This document shows, one piece after another, positions 35,905 through 43,572 of a stretch of 64,000 nucleotides of DNA; within the stretch, counting starts at the first letter, position 1; each line of letters starts with the position of its first letter. Position numbers and translations under genes: made by a program. Origin of the DNA: Pseudobdellovibrionaceae bacterium (GTDB lineage Bacteria; Bdellovibrionota; Bdellovibrionia; Bdellovibrionales; Bdellovibrionaceae); NCBI GenBank assembly GCA_019637875.1, contig JAHBUW010000003.1, positions 298,175-362,174 on the forward strand. The letters are read 5' to 3'. The notes under the pieces were generated by a model, which had not been told where the DNA came from, searched no databases, and saw only the letters and a program-made list of their open reading frames with translations.

Positions 35905-37682
35905 AGGCCTTCGTCGAAGAAGATAAGGTCCAATCCAGCCTGTCCGTCTGGCAGATGATCGGCCGGCTGTGGCCCTACACTCGGCGCTTCCCGTGGCTGT
36001 TCACGGTCACGATCGTTTCGATCCTGGGGCTGGCGACCGCGTCGCGGGTTTTGCCTTGGCTGTTCGGCCAGGCGATCGACGAAGGGATCTTGAAGAACAA
36101 CGCCGAAATCGTTACCCGCATCGCGCTCATTTACCTGGGCGTCGAGGTCATTCGCTGCGCCTTTGATTTCTCGTACCTCTACTTCTTCCAGAAACTCGGG
36201 CAGAAGGTCCTGACCGACATCCGGCAGGATCTGAACGACCGCGTGCAGTCGCTGCCCATCGACTTCTTCAACAAAAACCCCATTGGTCGCATCGTCACGC
36301 GTTTGACGAACGATACGGCGACGCTGTCCGAAGTCTTTTCAAACGGCGTGATCCAGATCATCACCGAGGGCGTCATTTTTATCTCGGTCGTCGTGGCGAT
36401 GTCGCTCATCTCGTGGAAACTCACGCTCGTGACGATGATCACGGCGCCGTTTTTCCTGTTCTTGGCCTTCCGTTTGGCGGGACGGCTGCGGGTCATCCTG
36501 CGTGAGTCGAAGAAGCGGCTTTCGGTGCTGTCCAGTTACGCGTCGGAGCAACTCTCTGGTATCCGCGTCGTGCAGATCTACAATCGTCGCCCGCAAAGCT
36601 TTCAGCGCTTCCGCGATCAATCCGCGCGTTACCGCGATGCTTTGCTGAACTCGATCAAACACTACGCGCTTTTGCAGCCGCTGATGAACATCTTCAACGG
36701 CGTGACCTTGACCCTGGCCCTGTCCTACGGAGGTTACCTCACGCTGGAAGAGGCGATCCCCATCGGCTCCATGGTCGCCTTCTTGATGCACGCCCAGGAT
36801 CTGATCGCGCCCTTGCGCGAGATCCTTGAAAAGTTCCAGCAGTTCCAGAATTCGCTGACCTCGGCCGAACGGGTTTTCCATACGCTCGACGAAAAACCCG
36901 AACGTATGGAGTCGGTCGTCCACCCCTTGAAGATTCAGGGTTCACTGGAGTTTCGCGAGCTGAACTTCCGTTACAGCGAGGGGCTTCCCTGGGTTTTGAA
37001 GAACTTCAATCACCAGGTCCCCGCCGGACGCAAGGTCGCGCTGGTCGGTCGCACGGGCAGCGGGAAGTCCACCCTCGTGGCGCTGTTGCAGCGCTTTTAC
37101 GACGCTCCCCTCGGCACCGTTTTCATCGACGGCCGCGCCATCGAGGATTTCGATCTGCGCTCGCTGCGCCGTCGCATCGGCGTGGTCCAACAGGACCCCT
37201 TCATCTTCCGCGGCACGATCGAAGAGAATTTGCGTCTGGGACAAGCCGAGTTCCCGCGCGAGCGCCTGCAAGCGGCGCTGGACCGCATCGGTTACGGCGC
37301 CTTTCTGCGCGCCACCGGTCGCGGCCTGGAAAGCTTCGTCGAAGAGCGCGGCGCGAACCTGTCCTCGGGCGAGCGACAGCTTCTGAGCTTCGCGCGCATT
37401 CTGGTCTTCGAGCCCGATGTTTTGATCTTGGACGAAGCCACCGCGCACATCGACTCGCAGTCCGAGCAGCTGATCCAACAGGCCACCGAAGAGGTCACCG
37501 CCGGACGCACCAGCCTGATCGTGGCCCATCGTTTGTCCACGATCGAAAAGTGCGACGAGATTTTGGTGCTGGATCACGGCGAGCTGAAAGAGCGCGGCAC
37601 GCATACCGAGCTCATGGCGCGCGGCGGACTGTACCACGCCGTCGCCACAGCGGGGCTGCAGTCCACGAGCGGCAAGGCGTAA
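35901..37682 (+). CDS. ABC exporter half-transporter with intact ATPase site
   Basis: 593 aa, same architecture as its neighbour: membrane domain 20-330, ATPase domain 345-590. Walker A GRTGSGKST, Q loop VVQQDPFIFRG, Walker B LILDEATAHID with the catalytic Glu present. Its signature is LSSGERQ rather than LSGGQ. In the heterodimer, this intact Walker B pairs with the canonical LSGGQ of the partner to form the active site, while the other site is degenerate. The asymmetric motif swap supports obligate pairing. It ends 2 bases from the convergent ietS stop, the left border of the AT-rich island. Confidence 0.92.
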   Translation: MKAFVEEDKVQSSLSVWQMIGRLWPYTRRFPWLFTVTIVSILGLATASRVLPWLFGQAIDEGILKNNAEIVTRIALIYLGVEVIRCAFDFSYLYFFQKLGQKVLTDIRQDLNDRVQSLPIDFFNKNPIGRIVTRLTNDTATLSEVFSNGVIQIITEGVIFISVVVAMSLISWKLTLVTMITAPFFLFLAFRLAGRLRVILRESKKRLSVLSSYASEQLSGIRVVQIYNRRPQSFQRFRDQSARYRDALLNSIKHYALLQPLMNIFNGVTLTLALSYGGYLTLEEAIPIGSMVAFLMHAQDLIAPLREILEKFQQFQNSLTSAERVFHTLDEKPERMESVVHPLKIQGSLEFRELNFRYSEGLPWVLKNFNHQVPAGRKVALVGRTGSGKSTLVALLQRFYDAPLGTVFIDGRAIEDFDLRSLRRRIGVVQQDPFIFRGTIEENLRLGQAEFPRERLQAALDRIGYGAFLRATGRGLESFVEERGANLSSGERQLLSFARILVFEPDVLILDEATAHIDSQSEQLIQQATEEVTAGRTSLIVAHRLSTIEKCDEILVLDHGELKERGTHTELMARGGLYHAVATAGLQSTSGKA

Positions 37683-37684
37683 AC

Positions 37685-40138
37685 TCACACGCGGACTTGA
37701 GTCTGAACGTAGTTTTCAACTGGAGTATACAAGTCGACATCTGTAGATGGCGTACTCAAAGTAATCACCAAACTATACCTAGCAAACTTCGTAGTGTGGC
37801 CTTCCCGATGCCTCTCTCGCCACCATCCCATTACGGGATAGACGGCAATCTGTGCTTTTTCTGCCAGCTCCGCTGCTGATCCGCTCCAGACGTCGGAATG
37901 AAGTGACCCACGTGACCGACCTGCCTCTCCAAAGTACCAGTCTTCAGAATCACCTCCTGTGGCTCTCGTGGGATCTTGGGCAGATCTCTGGGCTTTGTTG
38001 AGCCTTTTCGAAAATTCCTCTTCAGACTCCAGAGAATTTTTTACGTCAAATCTTAGGCCATGCGACTGATAATTGAACTTAAACTTCCAACCTCTCCTGC
38101 TCGGATTTGGTTCGATGAAATATGATAGCGTCACGCGCATATCAACCGGCGTATCTCCCAATTCTCTCAAGACTTCCGAGGGCCACGGAATTGAATGAAA
38201 ATTAATGTCTTTCATGTGATCACCTTCGAACGGGCGAAGCTGACTTTGCGCAATCAAGGTTAGTACATTGTTGGAGCTCCAACGAGCTCTCGCAAGGTTC
38301 GGAACCCCGTAACCACAAGTCCTCAATAGCTGCTGTCTTCCCCTCTTGAGCCGCAAATCGAAATATGATTTCATCTCATCTGTCCATTCTGCAGAATGTA
38401 CCATTAGCGCTCTGACAGTCTCGGGCCAATATTCGGGGTAATCAGAAAAGATTCTAGCTGCAAAATTCGCTGCTTTCGCTGCTGCGGCACTGGTATCAGC
38501 CATCCACGTAAAACTGCGACCACCAATCGTCCTACAAACCGTTAATGGTAATAGGCTACCCGGATAGTCCACAACGGAACCGTCTTCGTTTATTGCAGCA
38601 TTGCCGCCCTCGAAGAGAATATCTGGCTTATTTGGCCATTTCCCCGCCTCCCAAGTAAGTGAAGTCGTACAAGACGGACCAAGACCACCCAGTGGTGCAA
38701 GGGGCTGCCATCCGACAAACCCACCCTCCGAAATTCCAACTTTTTCGGTATACGAGCCAACCGTGAGCGCATTCCAGGACTGAGCAGGGTCCTGCACGCC
38801 ATCCGTGAAATTGGAATCCGGGTAATGTACATGATTCGTCGGATTGGCATTACCACTCGCGACGACAAATAAATTCCGTTGTCCTTGAATGGTTATTCCA
38901 GCACAGGCATTGTCCAACGAAGCTGACCAAGAAGAGGGTTGTCCTCTATCCCTACTTTCGCCCGTGGTCAGTGCCATACAGTAAATGCGATTCTTGTAAG
39001 GACTTGATACCGTTGCCGTTGCTGCCGCATCTTCAGTGATACTACCGTACAATTCAGGATCGTTCTCACCTTGAGGAGGCAGGATTTTAACTGACTCAAG
39101 ATCACAAGGAGCGATGAGCCTCTCGGTGGATTGCAGTGCTTCCTCTAAGTCCCCATAGATGATCAACCCAGCCATTTGAGTTCCATGCCCATGGTGGTCG
39201 CTAGTCCGCCAAGAATCCTTGTATGCAAACAAACTGCGCTCTGGAAGATGCCTCGAGAGCAGCGAGTGTGATCTGTCTACCCCAGTATCTAGGATGCAAA
39301 CTACCGGGCGATGAGCTTCTTCAACCAAATCTGTTATGCCATTGAGAGCCGCACACCAAGCAGCTTGTTCTGAGCCCGCCATTCTCAAAAAATCTGAAGT
39401 GATTTCCTTGGCACGTCTCAATTCCGCGACGCAGCTTAATCTTTCGATTGCCACCGAAAACTGATTTGCACTCGCATGAGCCAAAACCACTTCGCGATCT
39501 AGAAAGAGAAGTCGCTTATTCCCTATTCGAACTCCATTTTGAGTCGAAAAATCCGAGAACTGCCTGAATGAACCTGCTTCTCTTTTCAACCAGACTTCCC
39601 ACCAAATTACTTCCTGTGGATCGGGAAACACATCAGTATCCGTCCACAGTGACCTAACTACACCGAGACGCAAATTCTCAATACTAGTGACCAGCGCTGA
39701 ATTTTTCGGATTTCCATTGGCTGTTTCTTTAGTCTTATAGTCGTTAATTTTCTCGATGAACTTTCCGAGCTTATCATCTTGAACAAAGACGGATGCAATT
39801 ACACGCTCTCCATCATCCTCAGCCGCGATCTTTACGGATAGGACTTCAATGCCCTCTGAAGGCAAGTTCAAGCTTTCGAGCTTTAGATCGTAACCAGGCT
39901 TTCCTTCCACCTCTATGTAGACTCCGTCAGGTGCTGGTGCGCCTATTGGAATAGAGCGTTGTCGCCTTGCAAGTTCGGCCTCAACTTGTCTAACTTGGCT
40001 TAGGAGATGATCTGCATGCGTTAGACGATCACGCTCTGGATAAGATGGACGTGGTGCCCCCTTTGGGGATACGTAACTATCGGCGCGAATGGTATTTGGA
40101 AGTAATAGATGCTTGAGATTCGTCCTAGGATTCGACAA
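37685..40138 (-). CDS. ietS: IetS-type subtilisin-like protease of a two-gene defence/TA-like module
   Basis: 817 aa, no signal peptide, so cytoplasmic. The N-terminal ~270 residues are family-specific. A subtilase domain follows with Asp284 (CILDTGVDRSHS), His318 (DHHGHGTQMAGL), oxyanion Asn430 (VVASGNANPTN) and Ser550 (WMADTSAAAAKAANFAA). Residues ~640-800 form a probable beta-sandwich C-terminal domain. It lies 18 bases after an AAA+ ATPase on the same strand. This ATPase-subtilase pair is the layout of ietAS, described as a plasmid toxin/antitoxin-like module and as an anti-phage system. I infer the protease is the toxic effector. The start appears to be TTG, with agagg 6 bases upstream. 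AT-rich base use and codons differ from neighbours, suggesting transfer. Confidence 0.8.
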   Translation of the reverse strand: MSNPRTNLKHLLLPNTIRADSYVSPKGAPRPSYPERDRLTHADHLLSQVRQVEAELARRQRSIPIGAPAPDGVYIEVEGKPGYDLKLESLNLPSEGIEVLSVKIAAEDDGERVIASVFVQDDKLGKFIEKINDYKTKETANGNPKNSALVTSIENLRLGVVRSLWTDTDVFPDPQEVIWWEVWLKREAGSFRQFSDFSTQNGVRIGNKRLLFLDREVVLAHASANQFSVAIERLSCVAELRRAKEITSDFLRMAGSEQAAWCAALNGITDLVEEAHRPVVCILDTGVDRSHSLLSRHLPERSLFAYKDSWRTSDHHGHGTQMAGLIIYGDLEEALQSTERLIAPCDLESVKILPPQGENDPELYGSITEDAAATATVSSPYKNRIYCMALTTGESRDRGQPSSWSASLDNACAGITIQGQRNLFVVASGNANPTNHVHYPDSNFTDGVQDPAQSWNALTVGSYTEKVGISEGGFVGWQPLAPLGGLGPSCTTSLTWEAGKWPNKPDILFEGGNAAINEDGSVVDYPGSLLPLTVCRTIGGRSFTWMADTSAAAAKAANFAARIFSDYPEYWPETVRALMVHSAEWTDEMKSYFDLRLKRGRQQLLRTCGYGVPNLARARWSSNNVLTLIAQSQLRPFEGDHMKDINFHSIPWPSEVLRELGDTPVDMRVTLSYFIEPNPSRRGWKFKFNYQSHGLRFDVKNSLESEEEFSKRLNKAQRSAQDPTRATGGDSEDWYFGEAGRSRGSLHSDVWSGSAAELAEKAQIAVYPVMGWWRERHREGHTTKFARYSLVITLSTPSTDVDLYTPVENYVQTQVRV

Positions 40139-40156
40139 CGCCCACCTCTAGTAAGG

Positions 40157-41140
40157 TTATCTCCTAGAGGTTGCTCTCTCTTCAAGGCACTTAACAACTA
40201 GGTCCGTGTTAAGAGATACTAATTCGTCATCCAACACAACCAGCTTAATTGCGTCTTCACACGCTCTGACGAGATCCGCGAAGCTAAGGCCAGAAATTGA
40301 GCTTGCAAGCGTCTCGTAGTTAACGTTCGTTGTGTCGAACATACTAAATTTGCTTTTGAAAATTTCAATGGCCGAATCGTGTTTAGGAAGCTGGTATTCG
40401 ATAACATCATCAAATCGTCTGAATAACGCCTTATCCAGAAGCTGAGCATTGTTTGTTGCGGCAACAATCAAACTATCGGAACTACTTTGCTCGAGAAATT
40501 GGAGAAATGAGTTCAGTACGCGACGTATTTCGCCCACGTCATTTGTACTAGTGCGATGAGATCCAATAGCATCGAATTCATCGAAAAAGTAAACTCCGCG
40601 CACTCGAGCAATATTCTCGAAAATCAGTCTTAATTTCGATGCCGTCTCTCCCATGTACTTCGTAATTAGTCCATCGAGCAGGATCGTGTACAAAGGAAGA
40701 TGGAGTTCACCAGCCAAAGCAGAAGCCGTAAGCGTCTTGCCTGTGCCAGGAGGACCGTGGAGTAGTATCTTTCTTCTAGGTGTTAAGCCGAATCGCTCTA
40801 ACTTCAGTTTCTGTCTTTGCTCCAGCACTACGCGACACAAACGAACTTGGGTTTCCTCAGGCAATATCACTGAGGAAAGTTGCTCTTGGGGATGGGCTAC
40901 TGAAAGGAGACCAGCGAGTTCCCCCCTAGGCTGGGTAATGCTCAGAGTGTTTGATCTCGTATTTTCGCGACCAGTCTCTTCTTTCGCCTCGTCGATAATT
41001 GAGCGAAGATCTTCAGCCAACTTTGAGTGACCTTGCCTGGCTGCTTGCGCAGCCATCTGCATTGCAACGGAATAAAATCTGGAGTCATCACGCTCAGCAT
41101 GACTTCTAATGAGTGCCTTAATTTGGTCTGCGCTGGCCAT
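40157..41140 (-). CDS. ietA: IetA-type AAA+ ATPase of the same module
   Basis: 327 aa. N-terminal helical region (1-110, resembling a MIT-like or sensor domain by composition) followed by a classical single AAA+ domain. Walker A is GPPGTGKT, the pore-loop area LITKYMGETASKLR, Walker B VYFFDEFDAIG, sensor 1 IVAATNN and an arginine-finger region LFRRFDDVIEY. In the ietAS system the ATPase restrains or directs the partner protease; here that role is inferred from gene pairing. The gene is AT-rich with codons unlike neighbouring genes. The ATG at 41140 has only a weak upstream purine run. It is the first gene of the two-gene unit. Confidence 0.82.
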   Translation of the reverse strand: MASADQIKALIRSHAERDDSRFYSVAMQMAAQAARQGHSKLAEDLRSIIDEAKEETGRENTRSNTLSITQPRGELAGLLSVAHPQEQLSSVILPEETQVRLCRVVLEQRQKLKLERFGLTPRRKILLHGPPGTGKTLTASALAGELHLPLYTILLDGLITKYMGETASKLRLIFENIARVRGVYFFDEFDAIGSHRTSTNDVGEIRRVLNSFLQFLEQSSSDSLIVAATNNAQLLDKALFRRFDDVIEYQLPKHDSAIEIFKSKFSMFDTTNVNYETLASSISGLSFADLVRACEDAIKLVVLDDELVSLNTDLVVKCLEERATSRR

Positions 41141-41186
41141 AATTTTCTGCTCTCATTTTAAGCTTACTGTTAAATATGCCAAACGC

Positions 41187-41216
41187 AATAAACCATGTCG
41201 ATTCCAATGTGGTCAA
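41187..41216 (-). promoter_or_regulatory. Candidate promoter of ietAS
   Basis: On the minus strand ttgacc (41216-41211), an 18-base spacer and tttatt (41192-41187): 5/6 and 4/6 of the sigma-70 consensus. The predicted start is about 40 bases before the ietA ATG. The 41141-41225 stretch is AT-rich like the island itself. Confidence 0.35.
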
Positions 41217-41289
41217 ATCCAGTTAAGCATTCGTGCAGTCCGACGAACTAGACCGCATGCCCGGAGCCGGTGCCTAAGCGCTGCCTAGT

Positions 41290-42267
41290 CTACATCGCTT
41301 CCGCGGGCTTGAAGTCGATCAGGATTTCGGCGTCGGCGGAGGGAACCGCGGTGCCGTTGAAGCGGATGAAGTTGCCCTCGGCGAAGTAGCTCCAACCGTT
41401 TTTGTCATCTTGAGCGAGTTTGACGCCGTTCACGAAGACCGTCAGGGTTTCGAGCACGGGTTTGCGGTCCAGCGGGAAGTCGGTCATGACTTCCACGATC
41501 CGGGCGCGAATGTTGTTCACCGCTTGATCGAGGCTCGTCTTACAGATCGATTCGTTGCGACCGCCCGAAGCGCGGACCAGATCCATATAGCGGAGCCCCG
41601 CCTCTTTGAAGTCGGCGGTGGTGCGGCAGTCGGCGTCGATCGAGACGACCCCGATGAAGTTCGCGATCCAGCTCGGCTGGTTGTTCTTATACATCGGCTT
41701 CAGCTTATTCAGGAAGTTCACGTAGCTCGCGGTCGAACCCGTCGAATAGTCATCTTCGTTCGTCAGGAAGATCAGGACGAGGAGCGCATCTTCGCGGAAG
41801 AAATCTTTGTGCGCACCGTTCAGATTCGACGACGAGAGCACGCTCTGGATGCTTTCCAGCCCCCGCTCCAAATCCGAACCGGTCTGGCCGACCTTCACGC
41901 GATTCGAAAGGACGGTTTTCAAGTCGGGTGTCCGCGGGGTCACGAAATTCGGCGAGCCGATCAGATCGCCGCCCGTCCCTCCGCTGCGCATATCCGAGGT
42001 CGTGATGCCGATGTGGTAATCGAGTTTCAAAGCGTCGAGCTTGTCGATCATCGCGGGAACCTGCTGCGCGAACTTGTTTTGGTACTGAAGCATGCTCGAT
42101 GAATTGTCCATCATGAAGAGGACGTCGACTTTGTTGTTGTAGGTCACGATCTGACCGAAGGCGCGTTGCTCTTGCGGCAGATCGAAGTTCTGCGCCGAAC
42201 ACGCCATCAGCGCTGAGCCCAGCAGCACCAATCCCGCAAGACGTACATACGAAGTCGAAGTTTTCAT
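41290..42267 (-). CDS. VWA-domain lipoprotein
   Basis: 325 aa with a lipobox (GSALMAC) at the end of the signal peptide, so lipid-anchored. Residues ~45-260 are a von Willebrand factor A-like domain. The metal-ion-dependent adhesion site begins DNSSSM (DxSxS), with further acidic residues in FLTNEDDYS. A C-terminal ~60-residue domain (TLTVFVNGVKLAQDDKNGWSYFAEGNFIRFNG) looks like a small beta-domain. Such proteins typically bind other proteins at the cell surface or periplasm. The gene stands alone on the minus strand and marks the right border of the AT-rich ietAS island. Confidence 0.8.
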   Translation of the reverse strand: MKTSTSYVRLAGLVLLGSALMACSAQNFDLPQEQRAFGQIVTYNNKVDVLFMMDNSSSMLQYQNKFAQQVPAMIDKLDALKLDYHIGITTSDMRSGGTGGDLIGSPNFVTPRTPDLKTVLSNRVKVGQTGSDLERGLESIQSVLSSSNLNGAHKDFFREDALLVLIFLTNEDDYSTGSTASYVNFLNKLKPMYKNNQPSWIANFIGVVSIDADCRTTADFKEAGLRYMDLVRASGGRNESICKTSLDQAVNNIRARIVEVMTDFPLDRKPVLETLTVFVNGVKLAQDDKNGWSYFAEGNFIRFNGTAVPSADAEILIDFKPAEAM

Positions 42268-42413
42268 GGTTCACTCCCCGGAGGCCCGCCACAGACGCAC
42301 GCCTCCACTTGATTCATCGGCGTAACCCCCGCCGAACTGCATGATTTCCCACGAGTTTGTTTGCGCGGAAGTGTCGAAGTGGTGCCATCCGCCCCGCGCG
42401 ATGCCCGAAAAGC

Positions 42414-42439
42414 AAGAGGCCACCCGAAGGCGGCCTCTT
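42414..42439 (-). terminator. Terminator of the GYF-PilZ gene
   Basis: aagaggcc / ggcctctt stem with a cgaag-type loop, read on the minus strand after the 42492 stop and followed there by gctttt. Confidence 0.7.
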
Positions 42440-42491
42440 GTTTCGGTCTTTGAATTTCGGTGCGGCTTACGCCGCCGATTCCTGGCGCAGC

Positions 42492-43268
42492 CTAAGCCGC
42501 GACTTTCTCGGTGTAGTCCTTGATTGCCGCTTGGACGGTGCGGTTGATCGAGGTGAATTTCACGCCGTACGAGGGGCCGCCGCTTTTCGTTGTCTTCGAC
42601 ACGACCGTGCAGATCGCGTTGAAGGGCGGAACGCCGTCACCCGGCTTGAAGTGCAGGAACAGAGTTTGTCCCGGCTGCAGATCGGGGTTGTCGATCTTCA
42701 GACCCGCGCCCCCGGCGCTGATCTCGATCGTTTCGCCCTTCCACACCTTTTTGTTATTGTGCACGATGATCGAAGCGCCGTAGTTCGCACGCGCATGACG
42801 ACGGCGGAAGAAAACCTCCTGCACGTCGGCTTGGCCCGACTCTTTCAAACCGCGGATTTTCTCGGGTTTGAACTCTTCGACTTCGGCCACGCGGGCCCAA
42901 GCGGTCATCGAAGGATTCCAAACGTAGTCGAATTCATAAAGGTTCTTCTCTTGAAGCATGCGCACGAGCTCGACGTAAGAGAAGGGACCGTAGCGGTTTT
43001 CGGCTTTCAGCACGAACCACTCTTTGTCGCCGGGCTGCGTGGACCCCTGAGGCGGAGGTGTCGAGGGCGATGCCGTTTCCTTCACGGGCGGCACTTCAGT
43101 TTGGTAGTGCGCCTTGAATTCGGCGTGATCCATGATGAAAATCCAGTCTTCTTTGGCTTCATCATAAATATAGTCGCTCCAACCCAACGCGTGAGTTTTG
43201 AGCTGCTTCATGATTTCATCGGTCGGCCACGGACCCATCTGCTGACCTTCATGCGACACGTAGTACAT
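42492..43268 (-). CDS. GYF_2-GYF_2-PilZ protein, candidate c-di-GMP effector
   Basis: 258 aa. Two GYF_2-type modules (about residues 1-55 and 85-130, each starting with the pattern YYVSHEGQQMGPW / WFVLKAENRYGPF) are joined by a Pro/Thr-rich linker. A PilZ domain follows (about 155-255). The PilZ ligand motif is present as RRRHAR followed by EISAGGAG in place of the classical D/NxSxxG. GYF_2 modules bind proline-rich partners, and PilZ binds cyclic-di-GMP. It may couple c-di-GMP levels to motility, predation or an envelope complex; that role is inferred. Conservative substitutions in the second motif leave binding uncertain. Confidence 0.82.
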   Translation of the reverse strand: MYYVSHEGQQMGPWPTDEIMKQLKTHALGWSDYIYDEAKEDWIFIMDHAEFKAHYQTEVPPVKETASPSTPPPQGSTQPGDKEWFVLKAENRYGPFSYVELVRMLQEKNLYEFDYVWNPSMTAWARVAEVEEFKPEKIRGLKESGQADVQEVFFRRRHARANYGASIIVHNNKKVWKGETIEISAGGAGLKIDNPDLQPGQTLFLHFKPGDGVPPFNAICTVVSKTTKSGGPSYGVKFTSINRTVQAAIKDYTEKVAA

Positions 43269-43570
43269 CGTCCACTCCTCGAAAATTAAGACCTGACCCC
43301 ATCTCTATCGGAGAAGCTGGACCAGACTTAAATCCCCAAGGCCGGAAGTCTTGAGATCTTCTTGGGGTTTCCGGAAAGTGACGAAGTCGTGGACGACGGG
43401 CCCACACGCCTTTGCGGACGACGCCCATTCCTTCGACGAAAAACCGCCATGTCTCAGAAGTAGCCGCTCACTTTCTGAAACGCGGCTCGTCCAAAAAGCA
43501 AACGGCAGGGTTTAACCCTGCCGTCGCATCGCGTTTCAAGAAGTAACCGGCTAGGCGCCCCCGGCTACCT
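43269..43570. other. Intergenic region with terminators and a dispersed repeat
   Basis: About 300 bases without a gene. It contains a ccccaag...cttgggg stem near 43340-43375, the terminator at 43490-43523 and, at its right edge, copy 2 of the 42-bp repeat shared with the clpB 3' end. Upstream promoter elements of the GYF-PilZ gene would lie at the left edge; none is convincing. Confidence 0.5.
43490..43523 (-). terminator. Terminator of the NlpC/P60-like gene
   Basis: cggcagggtttaaccctgccg (43503-43523) is a near-perfect palindrome; on the minus strand it is followed by tttgcttttt. Confidence 0.82.
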
Positions 43571-43572
43571 TT
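43531..43572 (-). repeat. 42-bp repeat at a gene 3' end (copy 2)
   Basis: 40/42 identical to 8369-8410. It overlaps the TAA stop of the 43571 gene by two bases and lies just before its terminator. Confidence 0.75.

Noticed and set aside
37683..41289. Direct repeats or tRNA target at the borders of the AT-rich island
   Set aside because: None convincing was found by eye, so the mode of insertion is left open.
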